Shown here piece by piece: positions 33,001-44,860 of a stretch of 64,000 nucleotides of DNA (within the stretch, counting starts at the first letter, position 1; each line of letters starts with the position of its first letter). A program made the translations under genes and the position numbers. The notes under the pieces are model-generated. The model worked only from the letters and a program-made list of their open reading frames with translations. It had not been told where the DNA came from and did not search any database. The stretch lies in assembly GCF_027943255.1 (NCBI RefSeq), contig NC_072896.1, forward strand, positions 34,436,501 through 34,500,500, given 5' to 3'. Source of the DNA: Anastrepha obliqua. Its lineage: Eukaryota > Arthropoda > Insecta > Diptera > Tephritidae.

Positions 33001-33187
33001 GTAAAATATTTTTGTAATTCGATATTTAATTGTAATATATATTGTATAAATTGTATGATCGCCTATATTCGGAATCGAATTGGCAAATAAAGAAGAAGAA
33101 GATTCGTAATTGCATGTAAGGAGTAAAATATTTCAGTCGCGGTTTTGGTTTTGCAAAGAGTGTTTCGTCTTATGTTTTCTGGTGGAA

Positions 33188-34774
33188 ATGAGTTCTAAAA
33201 AACCCGTGTGCTTGACATTAAAACAAAAGGCTAAAATTCTCGGCTTTTTAAAAAAAGGCTCATCTGTGACGATTTAAGCAAAGAAATATAATATTGCTAA
33301 ATCAACAACTTGTAACATTAAAGCAAAAAAGCAAGTGATTTTAAAATGCGTAAACAACACGTATTGTGGACTTGGAAATAGGAAAACACTGCGTTCTTCA
33401 GAGTTGCCCAAAATGGAGAGAGCTCTTTATCTTTGGTTTATCCGAAAGCGAGATAAAAACTGGCCAGTAAGTGCTCTAATGTTGAAAGAAAAGGCATGCA
33501 GTGTTTTTGCAAAACTTAAAGACAATGAAGCAAACTTCTTCGCTAGTGATGGATGGCTCCAAGGATTTAAGAAGAGGTACATACTATATTCGTCTTCTTA
33601 AATATCATCTTCGCAACCTCAGCTAGTGGATCGGTTTAAAGAAAAACTTAAAGTAAAATGGCCGAATTGGAGTTGTGCAACGATCAGTCATATAATGCTG
33701 ATGAGTCGGAGTTATTCTGGAGACTTTTGCCAGAGAAAATGTACGCGTCAAGTTTGGAGAAGAGAGCCTCATTGGCAAAGTCCGAGAAGCAGCGAGTCAC
33801 GTTTTTATGCTGTTCAAACGCCACTCGATCCCACAAGCTTAAGCTTTTGGTAATTGGAAAGGCGAAGAATCCACGCTGCTTTAAAAACTTTCTGTGTCCC
33901 ACCGACTATAAGAGCTCGAAATCCACCTGTATGACGTCGGCTATTGTCAAGCAATGGTTTTATGAGCCATTTGTTTCACAGGTGAATATTCCTTTTAAGA
34001 TTTGTCCGATTTTTAAGGTTAACAGTTTTTTTGTTTTTGAGGTTACATCGTTTTTAAAGGAGAAAGCCTTACCAATTGAAGTTCTCCTCCTAATTGACAA
34101 CGCTCCTTCTCACCCACTAAGTTGCATTACGGAAACAGCCTTCTGGCTTCAATAGCAGCGACAAAGTCTGATTTGCTCGAGTCTTTGGAAAAAATTAACT
34201 TAAAAACAACTATAAATCTTTTGGATGCCGCTTGGTTTCGTGTTGGTGAACTGCTGGAACAGTATTTTAAATTTGATGATTCCGAAGATAATGTTCCGTT
34301 GGCGGTTTTAAAAGAAAAATGGGAAGCTGAACTTCGCACCTTGATAAGCAACACCGTCGATCTCCTTAGCAGTTTTAATTCTGAGGTTCATTCGTGTTCG
34401 CAGATATGCTCAAAGATATGTATATATGTATATGGGTTATTGAAAAAACTTTGTTTTATTAAAAATTTCAGATTGAATTCACGTTACGAGCCATTCATGA
34501 ATGGAACGAAGTTATCGAGAAGGGCAATGCAGTTGACGATCATCAACAAAAGGACGAATCCGATGATGACAGCGTATCAGAGCAACTGGAGAAAATTAAG
34601 CCGACTGAAGCAGTTGAAATTTTCAACAAAACGTTAACATGGGCTGGTCATGAAGACGTCGATCAAAATGATATGAGTATGCTAAGACGGTTAAGGGCGA
34701 AAGCTGAGCTTCATGTTTTAGAAAAAGAGAAGAAACAAAAAAAGATGACTGATTTTTTAAAGGTAACGGTGTAA
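33188..34774 (+). pseudogene. Tigger/jerky-like transposase
   Basis: Starts MSSKKPVCLTLKQKAKILGF, the CENP-B-type HTH of pogo-family transposases, with a TAA at codon 30. Continues PKMERALYLWFIRKRDKNWP and FFASDGWLQGFKKRY (second HTH), a TAA near 33599, QPQLVDRFKEKLK, then a frameshift into ELELCNDQSYNADESELFWR (first aspartate), FLCCSNATRSHKLKLLVIG, FYEPFVSQV, LPIEVLLLIDNAPSHP (second aspartate). The third catalytic block is absent. The reading resumes with NLLDAAWFRVGELLEQYF and a C-terminal LTWAGHEDVDQNDMSMLRR, QKKMTDFLKVTV before a TAA at 34772-34774. A GT-AG-like segment at 33983-34041 might be an intron or insertion. Confidence 0.88.
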
Positions 34775-35708
34775 CGACCGAAATTTCGACGTTCTTTCAT
34801 GAATCTGTTTTAAAAAGAAAATAAAATGCGATCGTTTTAAAGTTTTTACATGTTGTTTTATTGGAGTTTCGAAGTATATAAAAAAAGTTTTTAAAGTTAA
34901 TTTTATATTAATTTGTTTAAAATTTTTGACGTCAAAGTGGAGTCCTTAAAAAAAAAGATGAGCTGGTTCGGGGAAACACACAGCCTTTCCAAGTCATCCG
35001 AAATAAAAAATTCAAAGATATTATTATTCTGTAGACTTTATTTTAGGTCCCGAACCTAAAATATACATAAAAATAAAAAAACAAAAACAAAATGGCGGAC
35101 TTGTGAAAAAAGTTCTCAAAATCTAATTTTTTTTCTTCATAAATTGTTTAAATTAAATATATTAGTTTATTAATAAAAAATTAAATGTTTTAAAGGTCTG
35201 GGATCCAGATATGTGTGTCTTAAATAACGGTTTAAAATTTTAGCCAAACCAGTTGAATGGTTTTTAGTCAGTGATTCCCCGAATTTTCGAGGACATGGTT
35301 CTGAGAAAAACGCGTTTAAAGTTTCGATAAAAAAAGAGGGGACGGTCAGAGCAGCTGCTGTTGGCGTGTCACACGCTTTCATACACACAACGGCGCGCTC
35401 TCTTAGTTTAGCTATAACTTTAAAAGTAATTAAACTTTTTGTCTGAAAATTTTATAATATATTTTTAAGATGTTTTTCCTCCGAAAAATGTAAAAAAAAA
35501 AATCAATTTTTGAACCCGTCACACCGGGCTACTACCTTAAATTGACTTAATTCTCAATTAATATGTAACGAAAACAAGAATAAAATGTGAATTGAAATGT
35601 GAAAAAATATATTTACTTAGTCTTTTTGGGCATTCCAAAACCTGAACACTTATGTTAACGTGAACTAACTTGGTTTGAATTAGTTCACGTTATCGAGCGT
35701 GCGCTGTA

Positions 35709-36720
35709 TCTTGCAAAAAATGTTCAGTACCGTCTGCTTCATCTAAGACATAAATAGAATTAACATAAAAAAAAATATTTCTTGCCAGTTGTCCTTTCAA
35801 ATCTACATTTCGTGCCCAAATACATTTAAATATTTCATAGAATCTTATAAAAGTAAACCTCGAAACTTTCACTTTCAATTTGATTGCAAAATCTAAGCCA
35901 ATTCAGTTTCTATTAAGCGAGTGCGCGCGTGCACTCTTAAGCTTCACATGAAATTCTGAAAATTCCCAAAGTCACACCACCAATTTCAACAGACAAGGCC
36001 TCAACATAATGCGCCGCTGCTGGCGCTAAACAAAATTGAAATTGACAGTCAGTTCGTTAGCTGTTTGACAGCATTCTCCGCAGAGATCTTCAACACGAAA
36101 GCGAACGAGTGCATGGCGTGTTTTTTTCCCCGACGCAAACTAATATGAAAGCTGAACAAATATGGTAAGAAAAAAAATAAAACTAAAAAACAAAAAACAC
36201 AACTAGAATAAAAGTAGTTTGAAATGAAAATTTCCAGCGCCTTGAGTTGGCTTTATCCGAAGACTGGCTGCGCTGCTGAAGTTTCGATGTCAGCAACTAG
36301 TAACAGTTAGAAGACAAATTTCAAATGGTGATAAATTCGAACTATACTTGTTGTTGTTGTTGCCATTGGGGTAATACAGCAATTATTACAGAAATATCCA
36401 GTGTTGCACTCAACCGATATCCTCGGAAGAGTATTTTAGAAAAATCGAAGTTGGAAAGTTTTATGATATGCCATGGCAAATATAATTTTTTTCAATTGAA
36501 ATCAAAATTATTATGAAAAGGATATGCCTGATGCGTTCATACAAACATACATGCAAAACAATCATATTGGCATTTGCAATAATTTCCTACATATACATGC
36601 ATGTATGTATGTATGTGCGTCCACATACACATAAAATGCAAATTTCATTCGAATAAACGAGCATCAGCAGCAGCTTTCAGCGCTTCAAAGTTTCGCTTTT
36701 CACGGTTTTCCAAGAATACT
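35709..36720. other. anonymous; possible non-coding exon
   Basis: No coding gene recognised. TCAGTT at 36049-36054 fits the insect initiator consensus and TGGTAAGA at 36163-36170 fits a splice donor, so a short 5' UTR exon is possible. The only ATG-led frame between them has 11 codons. A TGTA run lies at 36598-36617. Confidence 0.25.
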
Positions 36721-37285
36721 TTGGACAGTTGGCGGGAAACTCCAGCAAAACTTTGGTTCAATGTTTGATGCAGCTAGCAAATATTTTACGGAAAGTCCGT
36801 TGTTGTTCTCTCAAGCAAGCACTGCTGCTGCATGGCTTCCCAGCACAAAGTGCCGACAAAGAAGAAGAAGAAGATGAAGCAGCCAAAGTGCCAGAAACAG
36901 CCAATGTGGGCAAAGTTGCTGATTTCGCAAATGAAGGAGAGTGTGTGTGTGTGTGTGTGAAGGAGAATGTGATTTCATGTATGCCCGAGTGTGTGTGTGT
37001 ATGAAGGAAAATGTGTTTTCATGTATGCTCGAGTGTGTGTATGTGCGTGTGTGTTAACAGAGAACTACCAGTGGACGTTATTTGCTTTGTGGGAGTTTAT
37101 GTAAAGGAAATCGAAAGGAATGCAAGTGAGTGGAAGGGAACGAACCGAAGTTTGGTTGGAGTTGCGGGTCAGGACACCTGTGACTCTAGCGTGCTAGGGC
37201 GGTTCAATTTAAAATAAAAAATAAATAAAATAAAATGAAAATGAAAAAATAAAATAAAAAAAATAAAAATATAATATGCGTCGTT
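36721..37285. repeat. GT microsatellites and A-rich tract
   Basis: GT runs at 36941-36960, 36990-37000 and 37032-37052 lie in duplicated ~70-bp units (GAAGGARAATGTGNTTTCATG at 36958 and 37003). An AAATA-rich tract covers 37211-37272. Open frames here consist of simple sequence (EEEEDE, CVCVCV) and are not convincing genes. Confidence 0.5.
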
Positions 37286-37289
37286 TTCG

Positions 37290-37740
37290 CATGTTTTCAT
37301 TGCTCTTGCTATACTGGCACAGATCAGACGATACAGTTTGTTTAATTCATATATCGCCTTTCGTTGCTTTGTTTTAGGGTACCATGCTAGAGCAGCATAA
37401 GCAACTATGGTGAATGTCCAGTCAGTTTTCTGGAGCTCATGGGGACTTGGCTCTCCAAAAAGCCTTGTGCAGGCAAATAATGCTTCTGCGGCTTTTGCAG
37501 TTACTTTCTGAAGATGAGCGTTCCAAGTGAGCGTTTTGTCAAGGTAAATACTAAGAGACCTCGCTTCTATGGAGAGCAGAAGAGTCGATTCATTTAGGGC
37601 AGGAAATTTAATGTTCGTGTTCCTTTTTCAAGTGAACGGCCTTACCGCAGTTTTCGACGGGTTAAAAGAGAGCCCTATTTCGGTGCTCCATATGATTATT
37701 ACACTAAGGGTTTGCTGCATGCCATCAGAGATGGTTTCTT
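37290..37740 (-). pseudogene. non-LTR RT C-terminal fragment
   Basis: Minus strand: IEIGLSFNPSKTAVRPFT, FPALNESTLLLSIEARSLSI, YLDKTLTWNAHLQKVTAKA, EALFACTRLFGEPSP, WTFTIVAYAALAWYPKTK and NKLYRLICASIARAM. This is the palm-thumb region downstream of YADD in I/R1-like elements (NPSKTE...LG..LD..L.W..H...K..KA...L..C...G). It is oriented opposite to its neighbours and heavily decayed. Confidence 0.72.
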
Positions 37741-38161
37741 TATGTTAGTCTACTACGTACGACCTGATAATACATCCTCATAACTTTAGGCGTAGAATGC
37801 TAGATTGTTCAGTTTGTCAATAAACTGAATGCAATACCACAATAAGTGGAGATTCTGGTCCGGACAACATATTTATCCAACCAGAGCTTCAACGATTTGA
37901 AAGCAAAAAATTGTTGGAGTGTTCTTTTACAAGCCTGTCTATTCAACATAATACGATAAGTACATAAATATTTCTAAAAGAATGGGCAAAATTACGTATC
38001 ACGACAACAATTGGGCCCTTGGTTTCAGAAATTTCAGCAGGATATATGGACAATTGAAGAAAATTGCCTAGGAAGATCGGACTCTCATATGATAGCCGAC
38101 TACTACTAGAACCTGCAATGAGTTCAATCTGAAGCGCTTCATTCAGGGGTATCATATAAAA
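37741..38161. other. anonymous stretch
   Basis: No gene recognised. The 98-codon minus-strand frame over 37943-38239 has no motif I know and runs into the mariner-end relic. Confidence 0.3.
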
Positions 38162-38285
38162 TAATAGGTTGGAGAAAAGAAATTCTTTTCCGGTAGATGG
38201 CTGTAGTGATCGATATGTCGTAAAGTATCGATCAAACAATTAAAGTTTGTGCTCCCTGTCGAGGTGATATTTCACACTAAAAAAA
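38162..38285. mobile_element. mariner terminal relic
   Basis: TAATAGGTTGGAGAAAAGAA resembles the TAGGTTGGGGAAAAAGT-type terminus of cecropia-like mariners, and the following ~100 bp (to TTTCACACTAAAAAAAG) looks like the non-coding 5' part of such an element. No transposase follows. Confidence 0.4.
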
Positions 38286-38488
38286 GTTCTTATATAAAAA
38301 AGTATATTTTATTTCTTTAAGCTTTCTTTGCTCTTTGCTTAAATGTGTAGTAATTTTCTTGAATTTTTTAGTTAAAAAAATAAGTAGAGAATTTCAAAAA
38401 ATACAGCTCTTATTAAGCACCTAATATTTTTTCTTATTCAGAGTCCTAGAAATACTCAGTAAGCGTAAAAAAATGTAGGAAAATAGTC

Positions 38489-38835
38489 TGTCGACTAGTG
38501 TAATTTTTTTTTTAATTTTATTAACGCTTCTTATTCATTTTGTAGAGGCGTTGAGCAATCGCACCGTAAAAAAATATTAAAAATAAAAGTAGTGTGTTGA
38601 CTAGTGTAAAATTTTTTTATATTTGATTAACGATTCCTATTCATTTTGTAGAGAAAAAAAAATTAGAAAAAAATAGTGTGTTGACTAGTGTACAACTTTT
38701 TTTTTAATTTTATTAACGATTCTTATGCATTTTGTAGAGGCGTTGAGCAGTCGCACCGTAAGAAAAAAAAATCAGGAAAAGATAGTTGGTGTAAAATTTT
38801 TTTTTTTAATTTTATTAACGATTCTATTCATTGGA
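38489..38835. repeat. ~100-bp tandem repeat, four units
   Basis: Units begin GTSTGTYGACTAGTGTA at 38489, 38593 and 38679, with a decayed fourth at ~38784. Spacings are 104, 86 and 105 bp; the second unit lacks the GGCGTTGAGCARTCGCACCG block present in units 1 and 3. Each has TTAACGMTTC, TTCATTTTGTAGAG and long T runs. A lone relative lies near 27449-27500. Confidence 0.75.
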
Positions 38836-38839
38836 AATG

Positions 38840-40620
38840 GATATACATAAATAAAAAATGTTGATTTTATAAATACACTTTTAAATAATTAAAATTTTAA
38901 GAAGCATTTTTCAAATTTAAAAGCATTTTTGATCTTTGAAAGTCAGTCTTCCATACTCCAGCGTCCCGTAATCGTTACGAAAGGCGGGCAACATATGAAT
39001 AAGGAGAAGTAGAAGAAAAAGGAATTCGCTTTAGCACTAATAATCTCATAGTTATCAACAAATACATTTCATTTTCATTTAATTTAGCTAAACCACCCAT
39101 CCGACACCAGTTATTGAAAATATTATATCCAAACATATCAGTTCCTTAGACTCCCAGCGCACTATAATCAACACATTTCCACATCAGTATTTCTGCACGC
39201 ATGCGTTTGTTAACTAAAATAGATAATGAAGGCAGGCCAATGAAGGCAGAAGCAGAAACCAAAACACAAGTTGCTTGTTGTTCTTGCAATTTCTAAACTC
39301 AAGCTAATGCCCAACTACCGAACGAGAGCATAACGCGCTAACTTGCGAAATTGCGCTAAGAATCGCAACGAGGAAGTACAAGCAAAGGCAAGGCAAATGA
39401 AAGAACAACAACAACAACACAAACTACATACGACCGTTCACTACTAAGTGCATATTCGCTTTTGCAACGGAAGTGCGCTTAACGAGCTAATGCCAGTGTT
39501 GGCCAAATGCATTGCGAGCGAAGGCATTCCAAGATGCCCCGGACGCTTTGCAGATAATGAGCAAAGGCAAAATACAAAAAAGCGAACGAAGATATGTATA
39601 GAATTGGAGCGAAATCGCATAGGAAGCACATAAGCAAATCCCATTGCAACTAGTAACTAGCAATACTGTTACTTTGTTGTTGCATGCGCTGCCCTGTAGC
39701 GCATGGCGGAATGTAATGATTCAGCGAGAAAATGAAGTTAGTCGCGTATACGACATGGCGTATGCAGCAGCTAATGGCTAATGCAGCGCACAAAAAGTCT
39801 AACAATAGACGGCAAAGAACCCGTTTTTCGGTAGAAGATTGCTGTTACTGAGTTCACTTTGATCATTCGTTTAAGCTGTGTTTACTTATTTACTCGCACT
39901 TATTTTCATTTCTTCTATTTGGCTAGCAAGTCTCCGCTTTCATGGATTGTTATTTTAATTATGGAGGGAAATTTGCCATCAGTAATGGAATTAATTAGAT
40001 TTAATGAACGCAAAATAAGCCAAAGCAGAGTATAGCATACAGCATACGCTCAGGTATCTGTCTAAGCAAGTGTGTGCAGCAGGGAATTAGGGTGGCGAAC
40101 GGCAATGGTTGATTTTAATGCGCGCTTGCTTTGAAGTTGGTTTATTAAAATTTAATTGAGTAATTTCAAATTTAATAAGAATATGTTTTTGATTGAATTA
40201 GCAAAGAAATTTGTTAATTAATCTGTTGCGAGTGGTTGTGTTAACGGTAATTTTATAATATTAATGAAATGTTTATGTTTTGCTTATTTTTTTTTTTTAA
40301 TAATCTCGTTTTTATGTTAGTATTTATTTTTTGCGAGGCTGTGAATCTTTTTGCGCCATATGCTCCACAAGGAGTTAAAGAAAAATATATACAGTGAGCT
40401 CTCTCTTAAGGGACCCCTCTGTTAAGCGGGTACTTCCCACATGCAGACGCCTCTTTCAGTACATACCACAAAGCTTTAAAACGATTTTTAAATTTTTTTT
40501 CTCTTCGGCAGGCAACCCTCCCAAAACACGCTATATCTACTATAATATTGTATATAATTAAGTTTTTTGCACTTTTCTCATAAGCGGACACCTCCCAAAA
40601 GCGCAAAAATTTTTCAGTCC
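38840..40620. other. anonymous, mixed base composition
   Basis: Nothing recognised. The open frames of 60-66 codons near 39444-39644 lie on opposite strands of the same DNA and neither shows a motif. Confidence 0.3.
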
Positions 40621-40624
40621 CTTA

Positions 40625-43600
40625 GGTGTATGAGTATTTTATTCTATTTATTAATATTTTATTTATTTACTATATTTCTTTTACTTTATCTTATTTTATT
40701 TTGAATTTTTTAACTTTGGGGCTCTTTTCAATCAATTATTATTAATTTTATAATTTTATAAATTTATAATTATTATTTAATTTTAAAATTTTATTTTTAT
40801 TTTACAAAATTAAATTTTCTTTGTTTCATTTCATTTCAATTTATTTACTTCTATAGTATTTTGCTTTATTTTATTAAAATTATTATAATTTAATGTTTTA
40901 TATTATTTTATAAAAACTCAATTTAAAACAATTTTTTTACAAAAGTTTTTTTTTTTTGTATATTATATTTATTTTATTATGTCTCATTTATATTATATCA
41001 TAATGCAATTATATATTTTTAATAAATCTAAAATTTTTCTTATTTATTTTTTTCTTTTTGTTTTACAATAACTTTTTTTATATTAATTTGCTTTATTGTA
41101 TTTAAATTATTATAATTTATGTTTTATATTAAGTAATATAATTTTGTGTAATTGAAAATAATTATTTTTATAAAACTATTTTTAATTAAACTCAAATATT
41201 TCTTAATTATTTTCTTTTTTTTTTTTTGTTTTAACTTGTTTTAAATTATTTTCCTTTATTTTAATTTAATTTATTATAAATTAATGTTTCATATCATTGC
41301 ACATTAAATGTTTAATTGAAAATAAGTATCTTTATAAATTACATTTTAATTATTTTAAATTATATTTATTTTTGTTATACCCCATTCATATTATTGTGTT
41401 AATTTTTTTATTTAATTGTGCACATTTTTTAAATTTTAATTATTTATTGTTTTTTTTTTTGTATCAATTTCTTTACGTTTACATTATTTTGCTTTATGTT
41501 ATTTTAATTATTGTAATTTAATAATTAGTGCAATAAAATTTCAAATTTATTTAAAAAATTATTTTTTATAAAAGTTAATTTTTTAATATTTTTTTTTTTG
41601 CTATATCTTATAAATGTTATTTTTTAAAACAATAACTTTTTTTGTATTTCATTTTACAATATTTTTAGTTTTCTTAGCTCTGTTTCTTTAATTTTTTAAC
41701 TATTTCATTTTTTATTTTTGTATACAATCTTTTTAATTTTTATTTTCCTAATTTATTTATAATAATTTTTATATAACATTATGGAGCTTTTTATAACGTT
41801 TTAGTTTGCCCTTATTATTTTAATATAAATACATTTTTAATTTTGCTTTACCTAATTTTTTAAAGTTTACTTTATTCCATGCCAAAGTTAAGGCATCGGA
41901 GTGCCACATAGACCGCAAGTTGGGTCCGTTGTGTTGCCTTAGGTCTCATTATATTATATGATTTCCCCACCCAACCGAGATATTTATTATAGATTTTGGT
42001 CAAAGATATTAATTCGTTTCGAGAATTTAACGAGAGATTCGATTTTCAGGTCCGAGAGTACTGAAAGATTACCAATTGTTGGAGTGCCTAGAAGAGTGAG
42101 TCGACTTCTGGCTAGGCCGGGACAACTGCACAGCAAATGCGTGCTCGATACTTCCTCATCTTCGTCCTCGCAGTATCTGCACAGGTCGTTTTGAGGAACC
42201 CCGAGCCGACGTGCTTGAGTGACCAAAAGGCAGTGGCCGGTAATAAGAGATATTATATGCCTTAGTTCGTGTTTCGAAAGACTTATAAGGGTTTTTGTCT
42301 GTTTCAGATTGTAGGATGGCCAGATTTGTCTGGTCGTAACGCAAGTAGTTTCCACTCACCACCTCCGATCAGCAATGCTGTGAAATTCTCCATCAATGAT
42401 CATTTTACATGCTGAGAGCGGAATGTGTATTACTGACATTTGATGCGCAGCTCCAGCTCTTGCGAGCTCATCAGCTTTACAGTTACCTTCGGATCCACTG
42501 TGATCCGGTATCCAGATAACTTGGACAGAATTCTGAACACTTATCTCCTTAAGAGATAAGAGACAGGATCGAACGGCCGCAGATAGCGCATATTTCCGCT
42601 TGGAATACACTACAGTAGTCGGGTAATCCAATTGATAGATTGATGTGAGGGGAATTGGAAAAAATTCCTAATCCCACTTTACCGTCTTGTTTTGAACCAT
42701 CTGTATATATAATGAGGGGGCCATCGATTTCGGTAAGATTTGTCTTCCATTCTTTCCTCGTTGGGAGTGAACAAGAGAATATCAAGGGTGGTGATGGTAG
42801 ACTTACATGATAGTCTATGTCGGAAGAGATAACAGTGCCCCTGTTCAGTATGGCCGAATGACCATGATACTTACTCCATTTCGATATAGCATTCATGCGT
42901 GTCGCTGCTTTCGCTGCAATCGCTTTGCCCGCCAAATCGATAGGGAACAAGTGAAGCAACGTATTTAGAGCCTTATTTATTTTATTTTTTTAATTTTTCT
43001 CCTCTTTCTTATTTTGTTTATAATATATTTTTCATTCAATTTGATTTTACATATATTATATTTGTTTGATTTTATTTTATTTCATTTAGTTTGTTTCTAC
43101 TTATTTATTTTATTTTATTTTATTTATTTCATTTTAATGTTATTTAAATTAATATAATTCAATATTTTGTTTTACAAAATATAATCTGATTCAATTTAAT
43201 AAGTTTTTAATTTTTTTAAATAAAATTTTTTTGTAATTAAATAATTTTTTTATAAACAGAAATTTTTTTTAAATTTTATTATTTATTTTGTCTCTCATTT
43301 ATTTTAACACACCTTTTTTTATTTCACTTTATGTAATTTTTTTTTTCAAGTTACTTCTTCTTCTTTTTTTATTTTTTTGTATATTATTTGATTTTAATTT
43401 TTTATTTAATTAAAATAATACAATTTTTTTTATTAGTTCGTACAGTTTTTATATCGTATTCGGTGTTTTTCTATATCGTCTGTTTAATTTTTTTTTTTAT
43501 TTTAATTTTTTTTTAATTTATTTTATTTAATTTTTTTATTTATTTAAAGTAATAAAATTTTGAATATTCATTCATACAGTTTTTTATGTCGTATTAGGTT

Positions 43601-44860
43601 TGTTTTAGTTTACCTTATATTTTTTTAAATTATTATATAAATGTAGTCTGTTTTCTTAATTTGGTTTATTTAATTTTATTTGATTTTTTCCCTTTATAAA
43701 TTTAATATGTGATATTTTTAAAAATAATGCAAATTAATTAAATAATATTTTTTATTTTAGAATTTCCTTTTTTGTTTTAGCTTTCTTTATTAATATATAT
43801 CATATTTGTTTTGTTTTTTATTGAATTTTTTTTTTCTTATTGTTTTCATAATTTTTTTCATTTTACTTCCATTATTTTATTGCATATTTAAATTTCCTTT
43901 CTTTAAGAATAATTACTATTTTTTAAATAAAGCTCTTATTTTATTTATACACTTATTTTATTTATTTATTTCTATGTGAGTTCTTTTTTGTCTTTTTTTT
44001 TTTAACTGAAATGAAGACAAATTATTTTTTATGTTAGATTATAATTAAATTAAACAATATTTTTTAAATATTGATTTGTTTTTTAAATATAAATATATAT
44101 TATATATTTTATTTATTTATTTTATTTGGGATTTCTTTATATGATTTGGTATATATTCTTGTATCTTTATATATAAATATGGTTTTTGTGCTGAATTCAT
44201 ATTAAAATAAATTATTTGTGTATTAGAATTTAACCTAAATTAATATTATTTTCAATTATTTGTTTTATTAATTATATATATTCTTTTTTTATTTTTTTTA
44301 ATTTTTATTTTATTTTATTTTATTTTTATTTAATCTAAGTTAATATTATTTTTGTTTATTTTAAATATTATTTTTTTAAACTTTTTAACTTGTATTTTTT
44401 TTTTTTTAGTTTTTTTAATTTTTATTTGATTATTTTTTATTTAACGTAAATTAATATTATTTTCAATTATTTTTTTTATTTATTATAAATATTATTTTTT
44501 TTAGTTCTTGTTTTTTTTTTCTTTATTTAATCTAAATTAATACTTATTTCAATTAAATTTTTTTTATTATAAATATTTTTTTTTAATTTTTGTTTATTTT
44601 TTTTATTTTTTATTTAATCCAAATTAATGTTATTTTCAGTTATTTTTTTTTATTATAAATGTATTTTTTTTTTATTTTTTTAGTTTTTATTTTATGTATT
44701 ATTATTTTATTTTATTCCCTTTAACTTAACTTTACTTTAATTTATTCTATTTTTCTGTTCTAGTTTATTTTATTACATACATATTTTTTAAATTAAGTGT
44801 TTAATACTAAGTAAAATCTATTGCATATCCTACATTTAACTACTCATTGGCCTACCATTA
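40625..44860. repeat. ~4-kb extreme AT-rich tract
   Basis: Apart from an inserted retroelement fragment (about 41879-42970), the plus strand is nearly all T and A, with T in clear excess: endless TTTTATTT, TTTAATTT and T-run variants. This looks like expanded and decayed simple sequence. Open frames inside encode only I, F, L, Y and N-rich peptides and are not genes. Confidence 0.75.
41987..42959 (-). pseudogene. non-LTR RNase H and zinc-knuckle end
   Basis: The 5' frame reads AGKAIAAKAATRMNAISKW, then GPLIIYTDGSKQDGKVGLG, the TDGS block with the first RNase H aspartate, and VFQAEICAI with the glutamate. After a break: QVIWIPDHSGSEGNCKADEL and ARAGAAHQMS (last block; PGH has become PDH), then IPLSACKMIIDGE. 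The final frame gives ITGHCLLVTQARRLG and a CRYCEDEDEEVSSTHLLCSC cluster, the C-terminal zinc knuckle. Two or three frameshifts. The element is 5'-truncated and lies within the AT-rich tract. Confidence 0.85.

Larger units (their letters stand above)
30854..33101 (+). mobile_element. non-LTR retrotransposon, 5'-truncated
   Basis: Flanked by a probable 7-bp target duplication, ATTCGTA (30847-30853 and 33102-33108), and ending in an AATAAAGAAGAAGAAG tail. It sits inside the Tigger element and is itself split by a MITE at 31948-32175. Only the end of the endonuclease and the RT remain. Confidence 0.78.
30306..35706 (+). mobile_element. Tigger/pogo-type element with nested insertions
   Basis: Perfect inverted ends CAGCGCACGCTCGATAACGT(GAAC) at 30306 and 35706, with TA on both sides (30304-30305 and 35707-35708). 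Ends beginning CAG with TA duplication are typical of Tigger/pogo. Subterminal AACGTGAAC motifs recur on both sides. Of the 5.4 kb, about 2.6 kb is later insertions: a SINE (30396-30716) and a non-LTR element (30854-33101). The transposase lies at 33188-34774. Confidence 0.92.

Noticed and set aside
36729..37217. Open frames around the GT microsatellites
   Set aside because: Composition is dictated by GAA and GT repeats (EEEE, CVCVCV); no conserved domain.
38489..38835. CRISPR-like spacing of repeats
   Set aside because: Units of ~100 bp without constant short repeats and unique spacers; a eukaryotic tandem repeat.
41297..41521. Hydrophobic 74-codon frame resembling a membrane protein
   Set aside because: It is translated T-rich simple sequence within the AT tract.
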